Assembly: GCA_903850915.1 (NCBI GenBank)
Contig: CAINMV010000005.1
Location: 1-64,000, forward strand
Length of the DNA: 64,000 nucleotides
From: an uncultured Bacteroidota bacterium
Lineage (GTDB): Bacteria; Bacteroidota; Bacteroidia; UKL13-3
Direction: 5' to 3'
Positions 18,040 through 27,273 of this stretch are shown in pieces; positions within the stretch are counted from its first letter, which is position 1; each line of letters starts with the position of its first letter. Below the pieces are notes generated by a model. The model did not search any database and was not told the DNA's origin. It saw only the letters and a program-made list of their open reading frames with translations. The translations under genes were made by a program, and so were the position numbers.

Positions 18040-18894
18040 TTATGACAATATATTCAATATTTTGAGCAATTCATCCGACTTAGCTTTGTTTTTTAACAAT
18101 TCATAAGAGTAAATTAGATTGCGGCAACAACGCTTGAGAATCTCAATATTGTTACATGGTTCCGTAAACTCCTCATTAGGTTTCAAGCCTAATGACTTAA
18201 TGTACTGGCTAACATGGTCATGGCTATATACTGCGCCATTATTAAAAGCATTAATATAGAATAAAACATCTGTATCAAAACGTAAGGTTTCACTTTCGTC
18301 CACATAAGCCAACATAAAATGTTGAGGGACATTTATTCCTTTAATTGGAATATCCAGCATCTCGGCTATTATTAAATAAATTATGCTTAAAGTAATGGGG
18401 TTTCCCGTTTTACGAAGCAATGCTTGGTTGAGATAAGAGTTATCCGGATGATGATAAAACTCAGAGTTTGGCTTTAAATTGAAAACTTGAAAAAGGATAT
18501 GATTAATAATTTTGACCTTTTCGAATGAAGTTAGATCATAATGTAATTCAAGCCAAACCTTTAATTTAATTTCATTAATGGTTTGCTTTACCTCAAGAAT
18601 ATCTAAATCAGGGTAACCTACTCGATTTAATAGTAAAATCCCTTCCAACAATGATGGATTTTCTTGCGCCCTCCAGTCTTCGAAAGAAATCAACAAAGAT
18701 TGCTGCCTAATCTCTTTTATTATTATATCTATTTTTTCGAATTGTGTTTGTTCCATATTGAACAACTCCAACTCTAGAATTGGAAGAGCTTCCTCTCCTA
18801 AAAATAGTAATCTAGAATGAACATTTTCAGCCACCTCCGAATCACTATCATCAAGTAAAGCAATAAGCGCATGAACCTCGTTCTGACTAATCAT
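18040..18894 (-). CDS. SirB1-type transglutaminase-like/TPR protein
   Basis: A 284-residue cytoplasmic protein. The first half is helical; the central part contains the SirB1 family core LLRKTGNPITLSIIYLIIAEML followed by GINVPQHFMLAY and RFDTDVLFYINAF, and the last 60 residues are helical repeats (RNLIYSYELLKNKAKSDEL). The family resembles transglutaminase folds; its biochemical role is not established. The ATG lies only four bases after a -7 element. A perfect ten-base inverted repeat is found further upstream. Confidence 0.85.
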   Translation of the reverse strand: MISQNEVHALIALLDDSDSEVAENVHSRLLFLGEEALPILELELFNMEQTQFEKIDIIIKEIRQQSLLISFEDWRAQENPSLLEGILLLNRVGYPDLDILEVKQTINEIKLKVWLELHYDLTSFEKVKIINHILFQVFNLKPNSEFYHHPDNSYLNQALLRKTGNPITLSIIYLIIAEMLDIPIKGINVPQHFMLAYVDESETLRFDTDVLFYINAFNNGAVYSHDHVSQYIKSLGLKPNEEFTEPCNNIEILKRCCRNLIYSYELLKNKAKSDELLKILNILS

Positions 18895-18898
18895 GTAA

Positions 18899-18906
18899 CA
18901 AATGTA
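18899..18906 (-). promoter_or_regulatory. -7 promoter element of the SirB1-type gene
   Basis: TACATTTG on the minus strand matches TAnnTTTG and ends four bases before the ATG at 18894. The transcript would begin at or within a base or two of the start codon. Confidence 0.5.
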
Positions 18907-18911
18907 GCAGA

Positions 18912-18960
18912 TTACGTATGCTTCGACGTATTTGTTGAAAATCTACTTTTGCATACGTAA
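18912..18960. repeat. Perfect 10-bp inverted repeat upstream of the SirB1-type gene
   Basis: TTACGTATGC at 18912-18921 and GCATACGTAA at 18951-18960 are exact reverse complements with a 29-base spacer. The near arm lies between the -7 element and the -33 position, a typical operator location. Confidence 0.6.
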
Positions 18961-19052
18961 GTAAAGATTAAGTTAGTTTAACACCATTATTTTGTATTAA
19001 AAAAAGCAAAAAACTTTATTACTAAATAAAAAAATAATGTTAGTGGACTATT

Positions 19053-19715
19053 TCACTTTAATTTATCCTTAAAGTACTTGTCTAATTTATCCAATTTAGG
19101 GTGGATAACAACTCTACAATATCCATATTCGGTGTTGTTATTATAGAAATTCTGATGGTAATCTTCAGCATCAAAAAAGTTTTGATATGCTGTAACTTCA
19201 GTAACAATGGGTTGGTCAAAAGCTTGGAGTGCGTTCAATTCTTTAATGGTTTCTGTTGTGATCTTTTTTTGCTCCAGATTATGGTAAAATACGCCAGAAC
19301 GATATTGTGTACCGAAATCACCACCTTGCTGGTTTAATGTTGTAGGGTCGTGCGTTTTAAAAAAAACATAAAGCAAGTCCTTCAATGAAATAATTTGAGG
19401 ATTAAAAACTACTTGAATTGCCTCTGCATGTCCGGTTGTACCAGCACAAACGTCTTTATATGAGGGATTTAGCACATGACCACCAGTATATCCTGATCGC
19501 ACCGAATCAACACCTTTTAGTCGCTGAAAAACTGCTTCCGTGCACCAGAAACATCCGGCTGCTAGTGTAATCGTATCTGTGTTATTGATGGCAGTGTCCA
19601 TCGTTATAATGTTTGACAATTTTGATGATTTATTAGATTTAAAGCATGAAAATAAAAACAAAAGGGAAACTCCAAATGTGATAATTATTTTGGAATAAAC
19701 TTTACTATTGTGCAT
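19053..19715 (-). CDS. msrA: Peptide methionine sulfoxide reductase MsrA, lipoprotein form
   Basis: A 220-residue enzyme that reduces methionine-S-sulfoxide in proteins. The catalytic motif GCFWCTEAVF puts the nucleophile at Cys55; SGYTGGHV and GHAEAIQVVF follow. An N-terminal hydrophobic segment ends LFLFSC (Cys24), so this is an exported lipoprotein rather than the usual cytoplasmic form. I chose the ATG at 19715 because the upstream in-frame TTG at 19730 lies inside the -7 element. A divergent VWA gene starts 73 bases away. No MsrB gene or domain is adjacent. Confidence 0.94.
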   Translation of the reverse strand: MHNSKVYSKIIITFGVSLLFLFSCFKSNKSSKLSNIITMDTAINNTDTITLAAGCFWCTEAVFQRLKGVDSVRSGYTGGHVLNPSYKDVCAGTTGHAEAIQVVFNPQIISLKDLLYVFFKTHDPTTLNQQGGDFGTQYRSGVFYHNLEQKKITTETIKELNALQAFDQPIVTEVTAYQNFFDAEDYHQNFYNNNTEYGYCRVVIHPKLDKLDKYFKDKLK

Positions 19716-19727
19716 ACTTATTACCTG

Positions 19728-19735
19728 CAAACATA
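19728..19735 (-). promoter_or_regulatory. -7 promoter element of msrA
   Basis: TATGTTTG on the minus strand matches TAnnTTTG and ends 12 bases before the ATG at 19715. It decides the start codon of msrA. Confidence 0.55.
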
Positions 19736-19788
19736 CGTTATTGTTTTAAAAAAGGCTTTATATTTACCGACACAACAAGAAATTATTC

Positions 19789-21147
19789 ATGTTAAAAAAG
19801 TGCATATTTGGTATATTGATAATGCTAATAAAACTAGGCATGGGGCAAAGCGATGCCCCACATGTCAGTTTTGAAGTGACTCATAGCAGCTTGGGCAAGA
19901 TTTCTAATGCCGGGGTGCTTATTTCAAAATTTACATTTAAAAACACTGGAAACACAAATCTCTATATTTTACGAACCGATCAAAATAAGAACATTACGGT
20001 TTCTTTGCCTCGTAAACCCATTGAACCTAACGATACAGGTTCCATCTTGGTTTTTTTCAAACCAGACAAAAAAGGCAAATTCAACGAAAAGATAGAAGTT
20101 ATAACCAATGCGTCTGATAAACCTGCTGTCTTGAGTTTAAGTGGTGATATCCAATCCTTAAGTGAGTCGCCGCAAGAATGCTATTCATTTTCGATGGACA
20201 ATAGCATGCAAATTAAAAAACCGATGAGTGAAGGTAGCGTAATTAATGCTGAAACAAAGTTGCCTATTGCAATTTCAAAAGTTTATATCTATTCCAATAA
20301 TCAGTTGGTGGCCAAAGCTTCAACATTAAATGGCGACTTTTCATTATCATTAAACCTTGGCTTGTATGATTTTTACGCCACTGCTGAAGGATATGACACC
20401 GCTTACAAATATGAAACTTATTTTAATAAAAATACACCAAGGCTAATTTTTGAATTGAATCAGAGAAAGCGAAAAGTGGATTCTTCTTTAATCGCGAAGA
20501 TTGAAAAGAAAAAAGAAAACCCGGTAATTATAAAACCCATCGACACCATAAATACAAACAGGAATAAACCTAACTTATTATCTTACGACGACTACAAACC
20601 GAATAACATTGTTTTCTTGATTGACATTTCGAACTCAATGCAAACCAAAGACAGGCTGCCATTGCTTAAAGTGTCGATTCGAAAAATGATTTCACAACTT
20701 CGTGAAATTGACAGAATTACAATTATAACCTATTCTGACAAAGCAAAAGTATTAGTTTCCACTACCCCAGCGGATGAAAAGGAATCACTTTATAAAAGCA
20801 TTGATACTTTAAGAGCTTCAGGAGGCACAGCCGGCTCTAAAGGATTGGATCTTGCCTACGTATTCGCCAATTCAAGTTATATTAAAGATGCCAACAACCA
20901 AATAATACTGGCTACGGATGGCTCCTTCTCTTTAAAAACCAAAGATGAGAAAACCATTAAGAAATATGCACGAAGCAACAATTCAAAAATAACTTTAACA
21001 ACAGTTGGTTTCGGCAGCAGTAGAGCCGATCTTAAAGCACTAGAGCAATTATCGAAACTTGGAAAAGGAAATTACATCTACATCAATAGTTTGGAAATTG
21101 CTGATAGCGCAATTTTGGATGAAATAAAAAACAATAGCAAGCGCTGA
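19789..21147 (+). CDS. Secreted protein with Hydin-like, CarboxypepD_reg-like and VWA domains
   Basis: A 452-residue protein with a signal peptide ending near LGMGQS. Three domains follow: a Hydin/SPD-2-like Ig domain (about 20-120, with FKNTGNTNLYILRTD and PNDTGSILVFFKP), a carboxypeptidase-regulatory-like beta-sandwich (about 145-220, GSVINAETKLPIA), and a VWA domain (about 265-450) with the metal motif DISNS, a Thr in SGGTAGSKGLDLA and LATDGSFS. No T9SS C-terminal signal is present, so it may stay periplasmic. Its stop TGA overlaps the start of the NFACT gene by one base, implying translational coupling. Role unknown. Confidence 0.85.
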   Translation: MLKKCIFGILIMLIKLGMGQSDAPHVSFEVTHSSLGKISNAGVLISKFTFKNTGNTNLYILRTDQNKNITVSLPRKPIEPNDTGSILVFFKPDKKGKFNEKIEVITNASDKPAVLSLSGDIQSLSESPQECYSFSMDNSMQIKKPMSEGSVINAETKLPIAISKVYIYSNNQLVAKASTLNGDFSLSLNLGLYDFYATAEGYDTAYKYETYFNKNTPRLIFELNQRKRKVDSSLIAKIEKKKENPVIIKPIDTINTNRNKPNLLSYDDYKPNNIVFLIDISNSMQTKDRLPLLKVSIRKMISQLREIDRITIITYSDKAKVLVSTTPADEKESLYKSIDTLRASGGTAGSKGLDLAYVFANSSYIKDANNQIILATDGSFSLKTKDEKTIKKYARSNNSKITLTTVGFGSSRADLKALEQLSKLGKGNYIYINSLEIADSAILDEIKNNSKR

Positions 21148-22700
21148 TGCATTTAAGTTTTTTCGCCTTAAAGCAATACTCTAAAGCACTCGCTAGTCGG
21201 CTTCATAACTGTACTTTTATTAATGCCTTTAGCTTCAGTAAAGAAGAAATTGTATTTAGTTTTTTAACACCTTCAAATAAGGAAGTTTTTCTTAGCGTTA
21301 ATATTGTAAATAAGAGTTGTTATTTCCAATGGCTTGAAAACTATAACCGCCCTAAAAGAAACTTCTTATATCAATTTCAAGAATGTGACGGAGGGATTGT
21401 TAATGATGTAGTACAGGTGAATTTTGATCGTAGTTTCTATATTCATTTAAAGACAAATTTTAAAATACTCTTTAAACTCCATGGTGGTTTCAGTAATATT
21501 ATAGTTTTAAACGCGGAAGACGAGGTTGAAAATATCTTTAGAAAAGAACTTACCAACGATTACGAAATACAACTTCAAAATTTGGCAAAGAGCTATGAAA
21601 TAAGCCAACTTTACAATGAGACAACCCAAAACGATGCTGGGCTAAAGAAAATCCTTCCTTTAATTGATATTCTTAGCTTAGAGTTTCTAACTAAAAGTGG
21701 TTTCTACCAAATGGATTCCATTCATCGAAGGATGTTTTTTTCATCCTATTTTACCGAAGCAAATCGTCCTTTTTTTCTAATACTAAACTCGTCAAACAGC
21801 AGATTGCAACTTTTCCCTGAAACTAAGGCGTTAGAATATAAAGACCCGATTGAAGCTTATACAAAGCTAGCACGATTGGTACTTCCATCTTTTCAATCCG
21901 AAAATGCTAAGCGCGATATAGAATTACAGATAAATACAAGAATCACTAAAGTTGAAAGACAGATATTTAGCAATAAGAAGCAATTTGATAACGCTTCAAA
22001 TTTTCAAGAATATGAGAATATAGGCCATATTATTATGGCAAATATGCATAACATACCTCCTAAAATTACACATATCTCACTCTTTGATTTTTATAAAAAC
22101 AACACAGTCGAAATTCGTTTAGATAAATTATTAAACGCACAAGAAAACGCAGAAAAATACTATCGCAAATCCAAGGCCTTGAAACAGGAAGTGCAAACTT
22201 TGATTCAAAAATCGAACGAACTTAATGATCAAAAACTAAAATTAGAAAAACAAAAAGACCTATTGACTGGGCTTTTCGACACAAAAACGCTTAAAACGTT
22301 TGCTAGTGAACATGGTTATTTGAAAATTAATGAGGAAGAAGTCGTATTTCCATTTCGCAAAATGCTGGTTGATGACTACGAAATTTGGATTGGTAAAAAC
22401 GCGGCAAACAATGACTTGCTTACCTTTGGATATGCCAACAAAAACGACATCTGGATGCATGCGAAAGATGTTTCTGGCTCGCATTTAATAATACGAAATC
22501 AATCGGGTAAGATTATATCCAAACCTACTTTAGAGAAGGCAGCTGCTCTTGCTGCATATTTTTCAAAATCAAAAAATCAAACCTTGGCGGTTGTTCAATA
22601 CACCATTCGTAAATTTGTGGTGAAAGCAAAAGGACGGAATCCAGGAGCCGTGCATCTGTTAAGTGAGCAAACTTTAATGGTTAAACCCTTTTGTAATTAG
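21147..22700 (+). CDS. NFACT (FbpA/RqcH-like) protein
   Basis: A 517-residue protein of the NFACT family. The N-terminal domain carries the Asp-Arg pair (Asp94-Arg95 in NFDRSF) that is important for C-terminal tailing by bacterial RqcH. A coiled coil occupies about 325-375 (KLEKQKDLL region), and the C-terminal NFACT-R domain has NDIWMHAKDVSGSHLII and KAKGRNPGAVHLL. RqcH recruits Ala-tRNA to stalled 50S subunits. The usual Glu of ELxGxxSN is replaced here (KLHGGFSN), so tailing activity is not certain. Translation is probably coupled to the VWA gene upstream through the TGATG junction. Confidence 0.85.
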   Translation: MHLSFFALKQYSKALASRLHNCTFINAFSFSKEEIVFSFLTPSNKEVFLSVNIVNKSCYFQWLENYNRPKRNFLYQFQECDGGIVNDVVQVNFDRSFYIHLKTNFKILFKLHGGFSNIIVLNAEDEVENIFRKELTNDYEIQLQNLAKSYEISQLYNETTQNDAGLKKILPLIDILSLEFLTKSGFYQMDSIHRRMFFSSYFTEANRPFFLILNSSNSRLQLFPETKALEYKDPIEAYTKLARLVLPSFQSENAKRDIELQINTRITKVERQIFSNKKQFDNASNFQEYENIGHIIMANMHNIPPKITHISLFDFYKNNTVEIRLDKLLNAQENAEKYYRKSKALKQEVQTLIQKSNELNDQKLKLEKQKDLLTGLFDTKTLKTFASEHGYLKINEEEVVFPFRKMLVDDYEIWIGKNAANNDLLTFGYANKNDIWMHAKDVSGSHLIIRNQSGKIISKPTLEKAAALAAYFSKSKNQTLAVVQYTIRKFVVKAKGRNPGAVHLLSEQTLMVKPFCN

Positions 22701-22705
22701 TAGAA

Positions 22706-23527
22706 TTAATTAAAGTCTATATCGCCTCCAACGGCTGGAGAAAAACCTAACACTTGATGGTATTGCAAGGCAAAGCGAAAGGCTATGTTTTTAATTTTAC
22801 AAGATAACCCGAAACTAATTGGTGAATTAGTGTTTTGAAAACCCACATTAAGCAAAACCCCGGATTTAATTTCATAACTCAATCCGATTTTAAAATTTCG
22901 AAGATCCGTTAATCCAAGTCGATATTCAGCGTAAGTATATACTTGAGATGAAACTTTATATCTAATTCCTGAAGAGAAATAGGTTGGAATTCTTTCACCA
23001 GTGAAAGAACTGAGTTTTACCGCCGTGGGATTATATATGGTTGCTCCAATCAAAATTAGTTTTGAAGGTCGATATGCAATACCGACCTTACCTAATATAT
23101 TGTTTCGCGATCCTATGGTTTGCTCAAAACTATTTAACAAAATAAAGGTAATGCCAGCGCCAAATTTATCATTAAGTTTTTTAGAATAAGAAAAGACAAC
23201 AGAAGTTTGTTTAAGATATTGTGTGCCATTAATTTGTACAGTTATTCCAACTGCACTTGACTTACCAATTGGTCGAACATAACCTAAACCACCTTGTTTT
23301 AATCCAGCCAAAGCATACTTATTGAGCACGGAAATGGCAATTACACTCTTAGATTGTTCTAGCATTAGCGCTGCATTTTCAGAAGCATTAAACGCACTAA
23401 CAAGGTTAGAAGTTTGGCTGCTCAAGGAAATACCTTGTATGGAGCAAGACTCATCGTATTGCTGCGCTAAGGATTTCATATTTATTAAAAACAGAAAATA
23501 GAGAATTGAAAGAATTATTTTTTTCAT
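22706..23527 (-). CDS. Outer-membrane beta-barrel protein, PorQ/PorV-like
   Basis: A 273-residue protein with a signal peptide (MKKIILSILYFLFLINMKSLAQ) and alternating amphipathic strands throughout, such as SSAVGITVQINGTQYLK, GVLLNVGFQNTN and NIAFRFALQYHQVLGF. It resembles the FadL-superfamily barrels PorV/PorQ and the hypothetical PorV/PorQ-like proteins near T9SS cargo genes, but no diagnostic motif proves it. I chose the ATG at 23527, which avoids overlap with the upstream lipoprotein gene. It is the last gene of an apparent operon with a lipoprotein and a dipeptidyl peptidase. Confidence 0.7.
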   Translation of the reverse strand: MKKIILSILYFLFLINMKSLAQQYDESCSIQGISLSSQTSNLVSAFNASENAALMLEQSKSVIAISVLNKYALAGLKQGGLGYVRPIGKSSAVGITVQINGTQYLKQTSVVFSYSKKLNDKFGAGITFILLNSFEQTIGSRNNILGKVGIAYRPSKLILIGATIYNPTAVKLSSFTGERIPTYFSSGIRYKVSSQVYTYAEYRLGLTDLRNFKIGLSYEIKSGVLLNVGFQNTNSPISFGLSCKIKNIAFRFALQYHQVLGFSPAVGGDIDFN

Positions 23528-23534
23528 GTTTTTA

Positions 23535-24518
23535 TTAGTTTTTATTATTCGCAAGCCATAGTATCGCGTTCATTAATAGTTTACGATGGTCGCCATTCAC
23601 ATCCTTAAAATAACCATTATAAAGCTTATCGTGTGCATCTCCTGATCCATCATCCATTGGACTGCTGTCGCTTATAGCTATTACCCTTCCTAAACCTAAA
23701 GAGCATACAGCAACAAGTACACCATTATTTTTATCTTTACTCTGCTTCGAAACGCAAAGAGCGTCTGCGCCATCGCTAATACTCATTTGAGAACCAGCCG
23801 ATATTTTCAGTTGTTTTGGTCGGCCATACTTACCATCAAGCACCGGATGTTTATCAATAGCAAAATGGCTAGATGTTTGCGATGTTGAAATAAAATCAAA
23901 TTTCAAAGGAAGCAAGTGGTCAATATTCAGGTCATTCCAAATTGATGGACTGTCCCATTTATCATTATTTCTATCGCTTTTGTCATGATCTGAAATAATG
24001 AATAAGCCACCGCCGTTTTTAATAAAACTTAAAATTGCATTTTTTTCAATTGTATTAAATTTTATGTTAGGTTCATCGACTATATATATTTGATACTTAC
24101 TTAAATCTTGATCGTTGGTGGTATCGCCATAGCTTATTTTGGATCCATTAGGCAAGGTTTCCACCTTAAAACCTTCTTTAACGCAATCAATAGCCCATCC
24201 GCTCAATGCCCCACTCCAATAATCCTCAGTAGTGTTTTCATTAATTTCAGCCTGGTCAGGCGTTGGTAAACGTTGAGGGTTCGATTCGTTACCTTTGCCT
24301 ACCAACATTAATCCAGTATTATTATATCCTAAATTATGAACGTCAGCATCGATAACCCAATCAGCATTGCCACACATTTCGGCTTTGGTAGCATCGAAAA
24401 GTATTTTTAGCGATTTACCTTTCGAGCCATATCCCGCATCTTGATTTTCAACATCATTAGAACATGCATGAAACAGAAATACTATTATAATAAAATAACA
24501 ATTGCGAGTATTTATCAT
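23535..24518 (-). CDS. Lipoprotein with GIFT/DUF4350-like Rossmann domain
   Basis: A 327-residue exported protein whose signal ends LFHAC, with Cys19 as the lipid site. The body starts with LKILFDATKAEMCGNADWVIDAD and contains YQIYIVDEPN, then SFIKNGGGLFIISDHD, and near the end GLGRVIAISDSSPMDDGSG. That layout fits the glutamine-amidotransferase-like IFT52/GIFT domain, which usually lacks catalytic residues and may bind glycans or proteins. It lies between an S9 peptidase gene (28-base gap) and a barrel gene (7-base gap). Function inferred only as a binding module. Confidence 0.7.
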   Translation of the reverse strand: MINTRNCYFIIIVFLFHACSNDVENQDAGYGSKGKSLKILFDATKAEMCGNADWVIDADVHNLGYNNTGLMLVGKGNESNPQRLPTPDQAEINENTTEDYWSGALSGWAIDCVKEGFKVETLPNGSKISYGDTTNDQDLSKYQIYIVDEPNIKFNTIEKNAILSFIKNGGGLFIISDHDKSDRNNDKWDSPSIWNDLNIDHLLPLKFDFISTSQTSSHFAIDKHPVLDGKYGRPKQLKISAGSQMSISDGADALCVSKQSKDKNNGVLVAVCSLGLGRVIAISDSSPMDDGSGDAHDKLYNGYFKDVNGDHRKLLMNAILWLANNKN

Positions 24519-24546
24519 CGTTTAGTTTTTATCAAAATCAAAGAAA

Positions 24547-26694
24547 CTAAAGTTTCTCAAGGATGAAGGCGGTCATTTTTGAATACAATTGATACCTTGT
24601 TTTACCTCCTGAAATACCATGGTTTTTGTTAGGATAAATCTCGGCATCAAACACTTTCGCTTGTTTTTCCATGGCGTCTATCATCATCACACTATTTTGA
24701 AAGTGAACATTATCATCAGCAGTACCATGTATTAACAAATAATTACCCTTTAGTTTACTCACCATATTTACAGGAGAGTTATCATCATAACCACTTAAGT
24801 TTTCTGCAGGAGTTCGCATGTAACGCTCTGTATAGATGTTATCGTAGTATCTCCAATTTGTAACAGGAGCAACAGCAATGGCAGTCTTAAACACGTCTGC
24901 ACCCTTTGTAATACATGTACTGCTCATAAAACCACCATAGCTCCACCCCCAAATTCCAATACGCGAAGGATCAACATAAGACCAGCCAGCAATTGTTTTC
25001 GCAGCCTCAATTTGATCGTCACTTTCAAATTTACCTAATTGCAAGTAGGTTTTTTTACGAAAAGCCTCTCCTTTAAAACCGGTTCCTGTATTATCAACTG
25101 AAACAATGATATAGCCCTTTTGAGCAAGCAACTGATACCAAAAGAAATTTGACCCCATCCAGGCGTTCATCACAGTTTGTGAATTAGGACCACCATAAAC
25201 ATACATAAGAACAGGATATTTCTTTGATGAATCGAAATTGGAAGGCTTAAGTATCCAAGAACTCAAACCATTGATTTGTGTGAACTCTACCTTAGAAATA
25301 TCATAATCAAGCAACCGTTTTTTCAAGAGTGTATTATCCTCAAGTACCTTAACCACATTACCTTTAATATCGCATAATCGTATTATGGATGGCGTATTAG
25401 CCGTACTAATATTATCTGTAAATAAGGAATAGTTTGTGTTAAAAACGACACGATGCATACCATTGCCATTGGTAAGCTGCTTTGTTTTTTTGCCATCAAA
25501 GGAAACCGCAAATAGTTGACGTTCGGCAGGAGATTCTTTGGCGGCAGTGAAATAAATCCATTTATTTTTCTCATCAACGCCCTTTACTTCTTCAATATCA
25601 TATTCACCTGGAGTCAAGCAAAGCTCTATACCTGTTTCAATAGAACGAAGAAAAACATGATTCCATCCGTCTTTTTCACTACTATATAACATGTTTTTCC
25701 CATCAGCCAGAAAAGTTAGATTGTCGTTAATTTCAATGTAAGCATTGTTTTTCTCCTCATACTTTAAGATGCTTCCTCCATGTTCAATATTGGTAAAATA
25801 AAATCTTAGATTATCTTGATGCCTATTTAAATTAAAAATACAAACTGTTTTATCGTTGCTCGTAAATTTAATTCTAGGGATATATTCAAGAAAATCTTTG
25901 GTGGCAAAAAGACGTAAATTTTTTTCAGAATTGATATTATAGCTCCAAATACTCACAAAAGAATTGTCCTCGCCAGCTTTAGGATATTTGTAAATGTAAT
26001 TTTCGGGATACAATTTTCCATAATTAACGAAACTAAATTCAGGAACATTAGTCTCATCAAATTTATAATAAACCAAAAAATCGCCTGTAGCATTCCATTC
26101 GAAGGCGCGAGTAAACTCAAACTCCTCTTCATAAACCCAATCACAATTCCCATTAATAATGCTATTTTTTTTACCATCACTGGTTACGGCCTTTTCAGTT
26201 GATGAAATTAAGTCGTAGATATAAATATTATTATCACTTTTAACATATGCCACTTTATTGGCCTGAGAATTAAAAGTAGCATGTAACACTTTATCATTGC
26301 TAATTTTCCAAACCTTTTTCGAATTCAAGTCATATACATAGGTAAGATATTTTACACTCCTACGATAAATATTCTCACCTTCGAATTTCATGACAATTCT
26401 AGATTCATTGCCACTAAACTCAAAATCACCTAATCGTAATTTTTGCGACTCATAGATAATATCTCCATCATGAATAAGGGTTGAGATAGAGTCGCCAGTC
26501 TTTACATCTCTTTTTATTAAGTTATTTTCTTTAACTTCAGTAAAAAAGCTACCATTCTTCATAAAGTTGAAACCCGCAAAACCTTTTGAAGCAAAGGTAT
26601 TATTTAGCCAAATATCCTCTAAAGTTATAGATTTTTGTGCTGAGGAAGTTAATGCCGAAGAGGCAAAGAGAAAATACAAAATAAATTTACGCAT
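24547..26694 (-). CDS. Dipeptidyl peptidase IV-like S9 serine peptidase
   Basis: A 715-residue exported enzyme with a signal peptide ending near SSAQ. The N-terminal beta-propeller contains the DPP-IV amino-terminus anchor YEEEF at 188-192. The alpha/beta hydrolase domain carries the nucleophile Ser585 in GWSYGG, Asp660 in HGTADDNVHF and His692 in NKNHGI. It should release X-Pro or X-Ala dipeptides in the periplasm, feeding peptide importers such as the POT transporter at 778-2553. It leads an operon with a lipoprotein and an outer-membrane barrel. A near-consensus -7 (CATATTTG) is at 26722-26729. Confidence 0.94.
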   Translation of the reverse strand: MRKFILYFLFASSALTSSAQKSITLEDIWLNNTFASKGFAGFNFMKNGSFFTEVKENNLIKRDVKTGDSISTLIHDGDIIYESQKLRLGDFEFSGNESRIVMKFEGENIYRRSVKYLTYVYDLNSKKVWKISNDKVLHATFNSQANKVAYVKSDNNIYIYDLISSTEKAVTSDGKKNSIINGNCDWVYEEEFEFTRAFEWNATGDFLVYYKFDETNVPEFSFVNYGKLYPENYIYKYPKAGEDNSFVSIWSYNINSEKNLRLFATKDFLEYIPRIKFTSNDKTVCIFNLNRHQDNLRFYFTNIEHGGSILKYEEKNNAYIEINDNLTFLADGKNMLYSSEKDGWNHVFLRSIETGIELCLTPGEYDIEEVKGVDEKNKWIYFTAAKESPAERQLFAVSFDGKKTKQLTNGNGMHRVVFNTNYSLFTDNISTANTPSIIRLCDIKGNVVKVLEDNTLLKKRLLDYDISKVEFTQINGLSSWILKPSNFDSSKKYPVLMYVYGGPNSQTVMNAWMGSNFFWYQLLAQKGYIIVSVDNTGTGFKGEAFRKKTYLQLGKFESDDQIEAAKTIAGWSYVDPSRIGIWGWSYGGFMSSTCITKGADVFKTAIAVAPVTNWRYYDNIYTERYMRTPAENLSGYDDNSPVNMVSKLKGNYLLIHGTADDNVHFQNSVMMIDAMEKQAKVFDAEIYPNKNHGISGGKTRYQLYSKMTAFILEKL

Positions 26695-26836
26695 GATACT
26701 GATAATAAAATCTAGGAGCTACAAATATGCGAAATGAAAAGGGAAAAATGAAAGCCATTAAAATCATGAACTATTTAACAGCAATAAAAAAACTAAATGA
26801 CATGACTAATTAGAAAAACGATAATATGCAAGGAAA

Positions 26837-27187
26837 TTAAGCGTTTAAAGCATTTTTCCATTCGATTTCATTAAACCCTAAGAGTATATTTCCATTTTTA
26901 AGTTCTAAAATGGGTCGTTTAATCATTGACGGGCTCTCCGTCATCATTTCAATAGCCTTCGATTTCAAGTGTATTGAAGCCTTTTGTGTATCAGTCAGTT
27001 TTTTAAATGTTAATCCCTTGGTGTTTATTAATAGCTCAATAGGATAGAGATTCAACCATCTTTTTATGATTATGGCATCAATACCATTCACTTTGTAATT
27101 ATGAAAATGAAAAATCTGTTTCTCTGCTTCTAAAAAACGCAATGCCTTCTGCATTGTATCACAATTTTTAATACCGTAAACTATCAT
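26837..27187 (-). CDS. ArsC/Spx-family thioredoxin-fold reductase, YffB-like
   Basis: A 116-residue protein of the ArsC family with the single N-terminal cysteine in YGIKNCDT (Cys9). The central loop has FKKLTDTQKASI and the conserved Arg-Pro in SMIKRPILEL. The spacing and the NCDTM motif fit the YffB branch more than true arsenate reductases, and no ars transport gene is nearby. YffB proteins are glutathione-dependent or of unknown reductase activity. Upstream is a MerR-type regulator on the same strand, 86 bases away. Confidence 0.85.
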   Translation of the reverse strand: MIVYGIKNCDTMQKALRFLEAEKQIFHFHNYKVNGIDAIIIKRWLNLYPIELLINTKGLTFKKLTDTQKASIHLKSKAIEMMTESPSMIKRPILELKNGNILLGFNEIEWKNALNA

Positions 27188-27273
27188 AAAAAAAAGAAAG
27201 TTCTTCTATTATTGAAATTAAAAACTATTATTATAACTCGATTCGGATTCTAAGATAACTGTTTATTATACAT

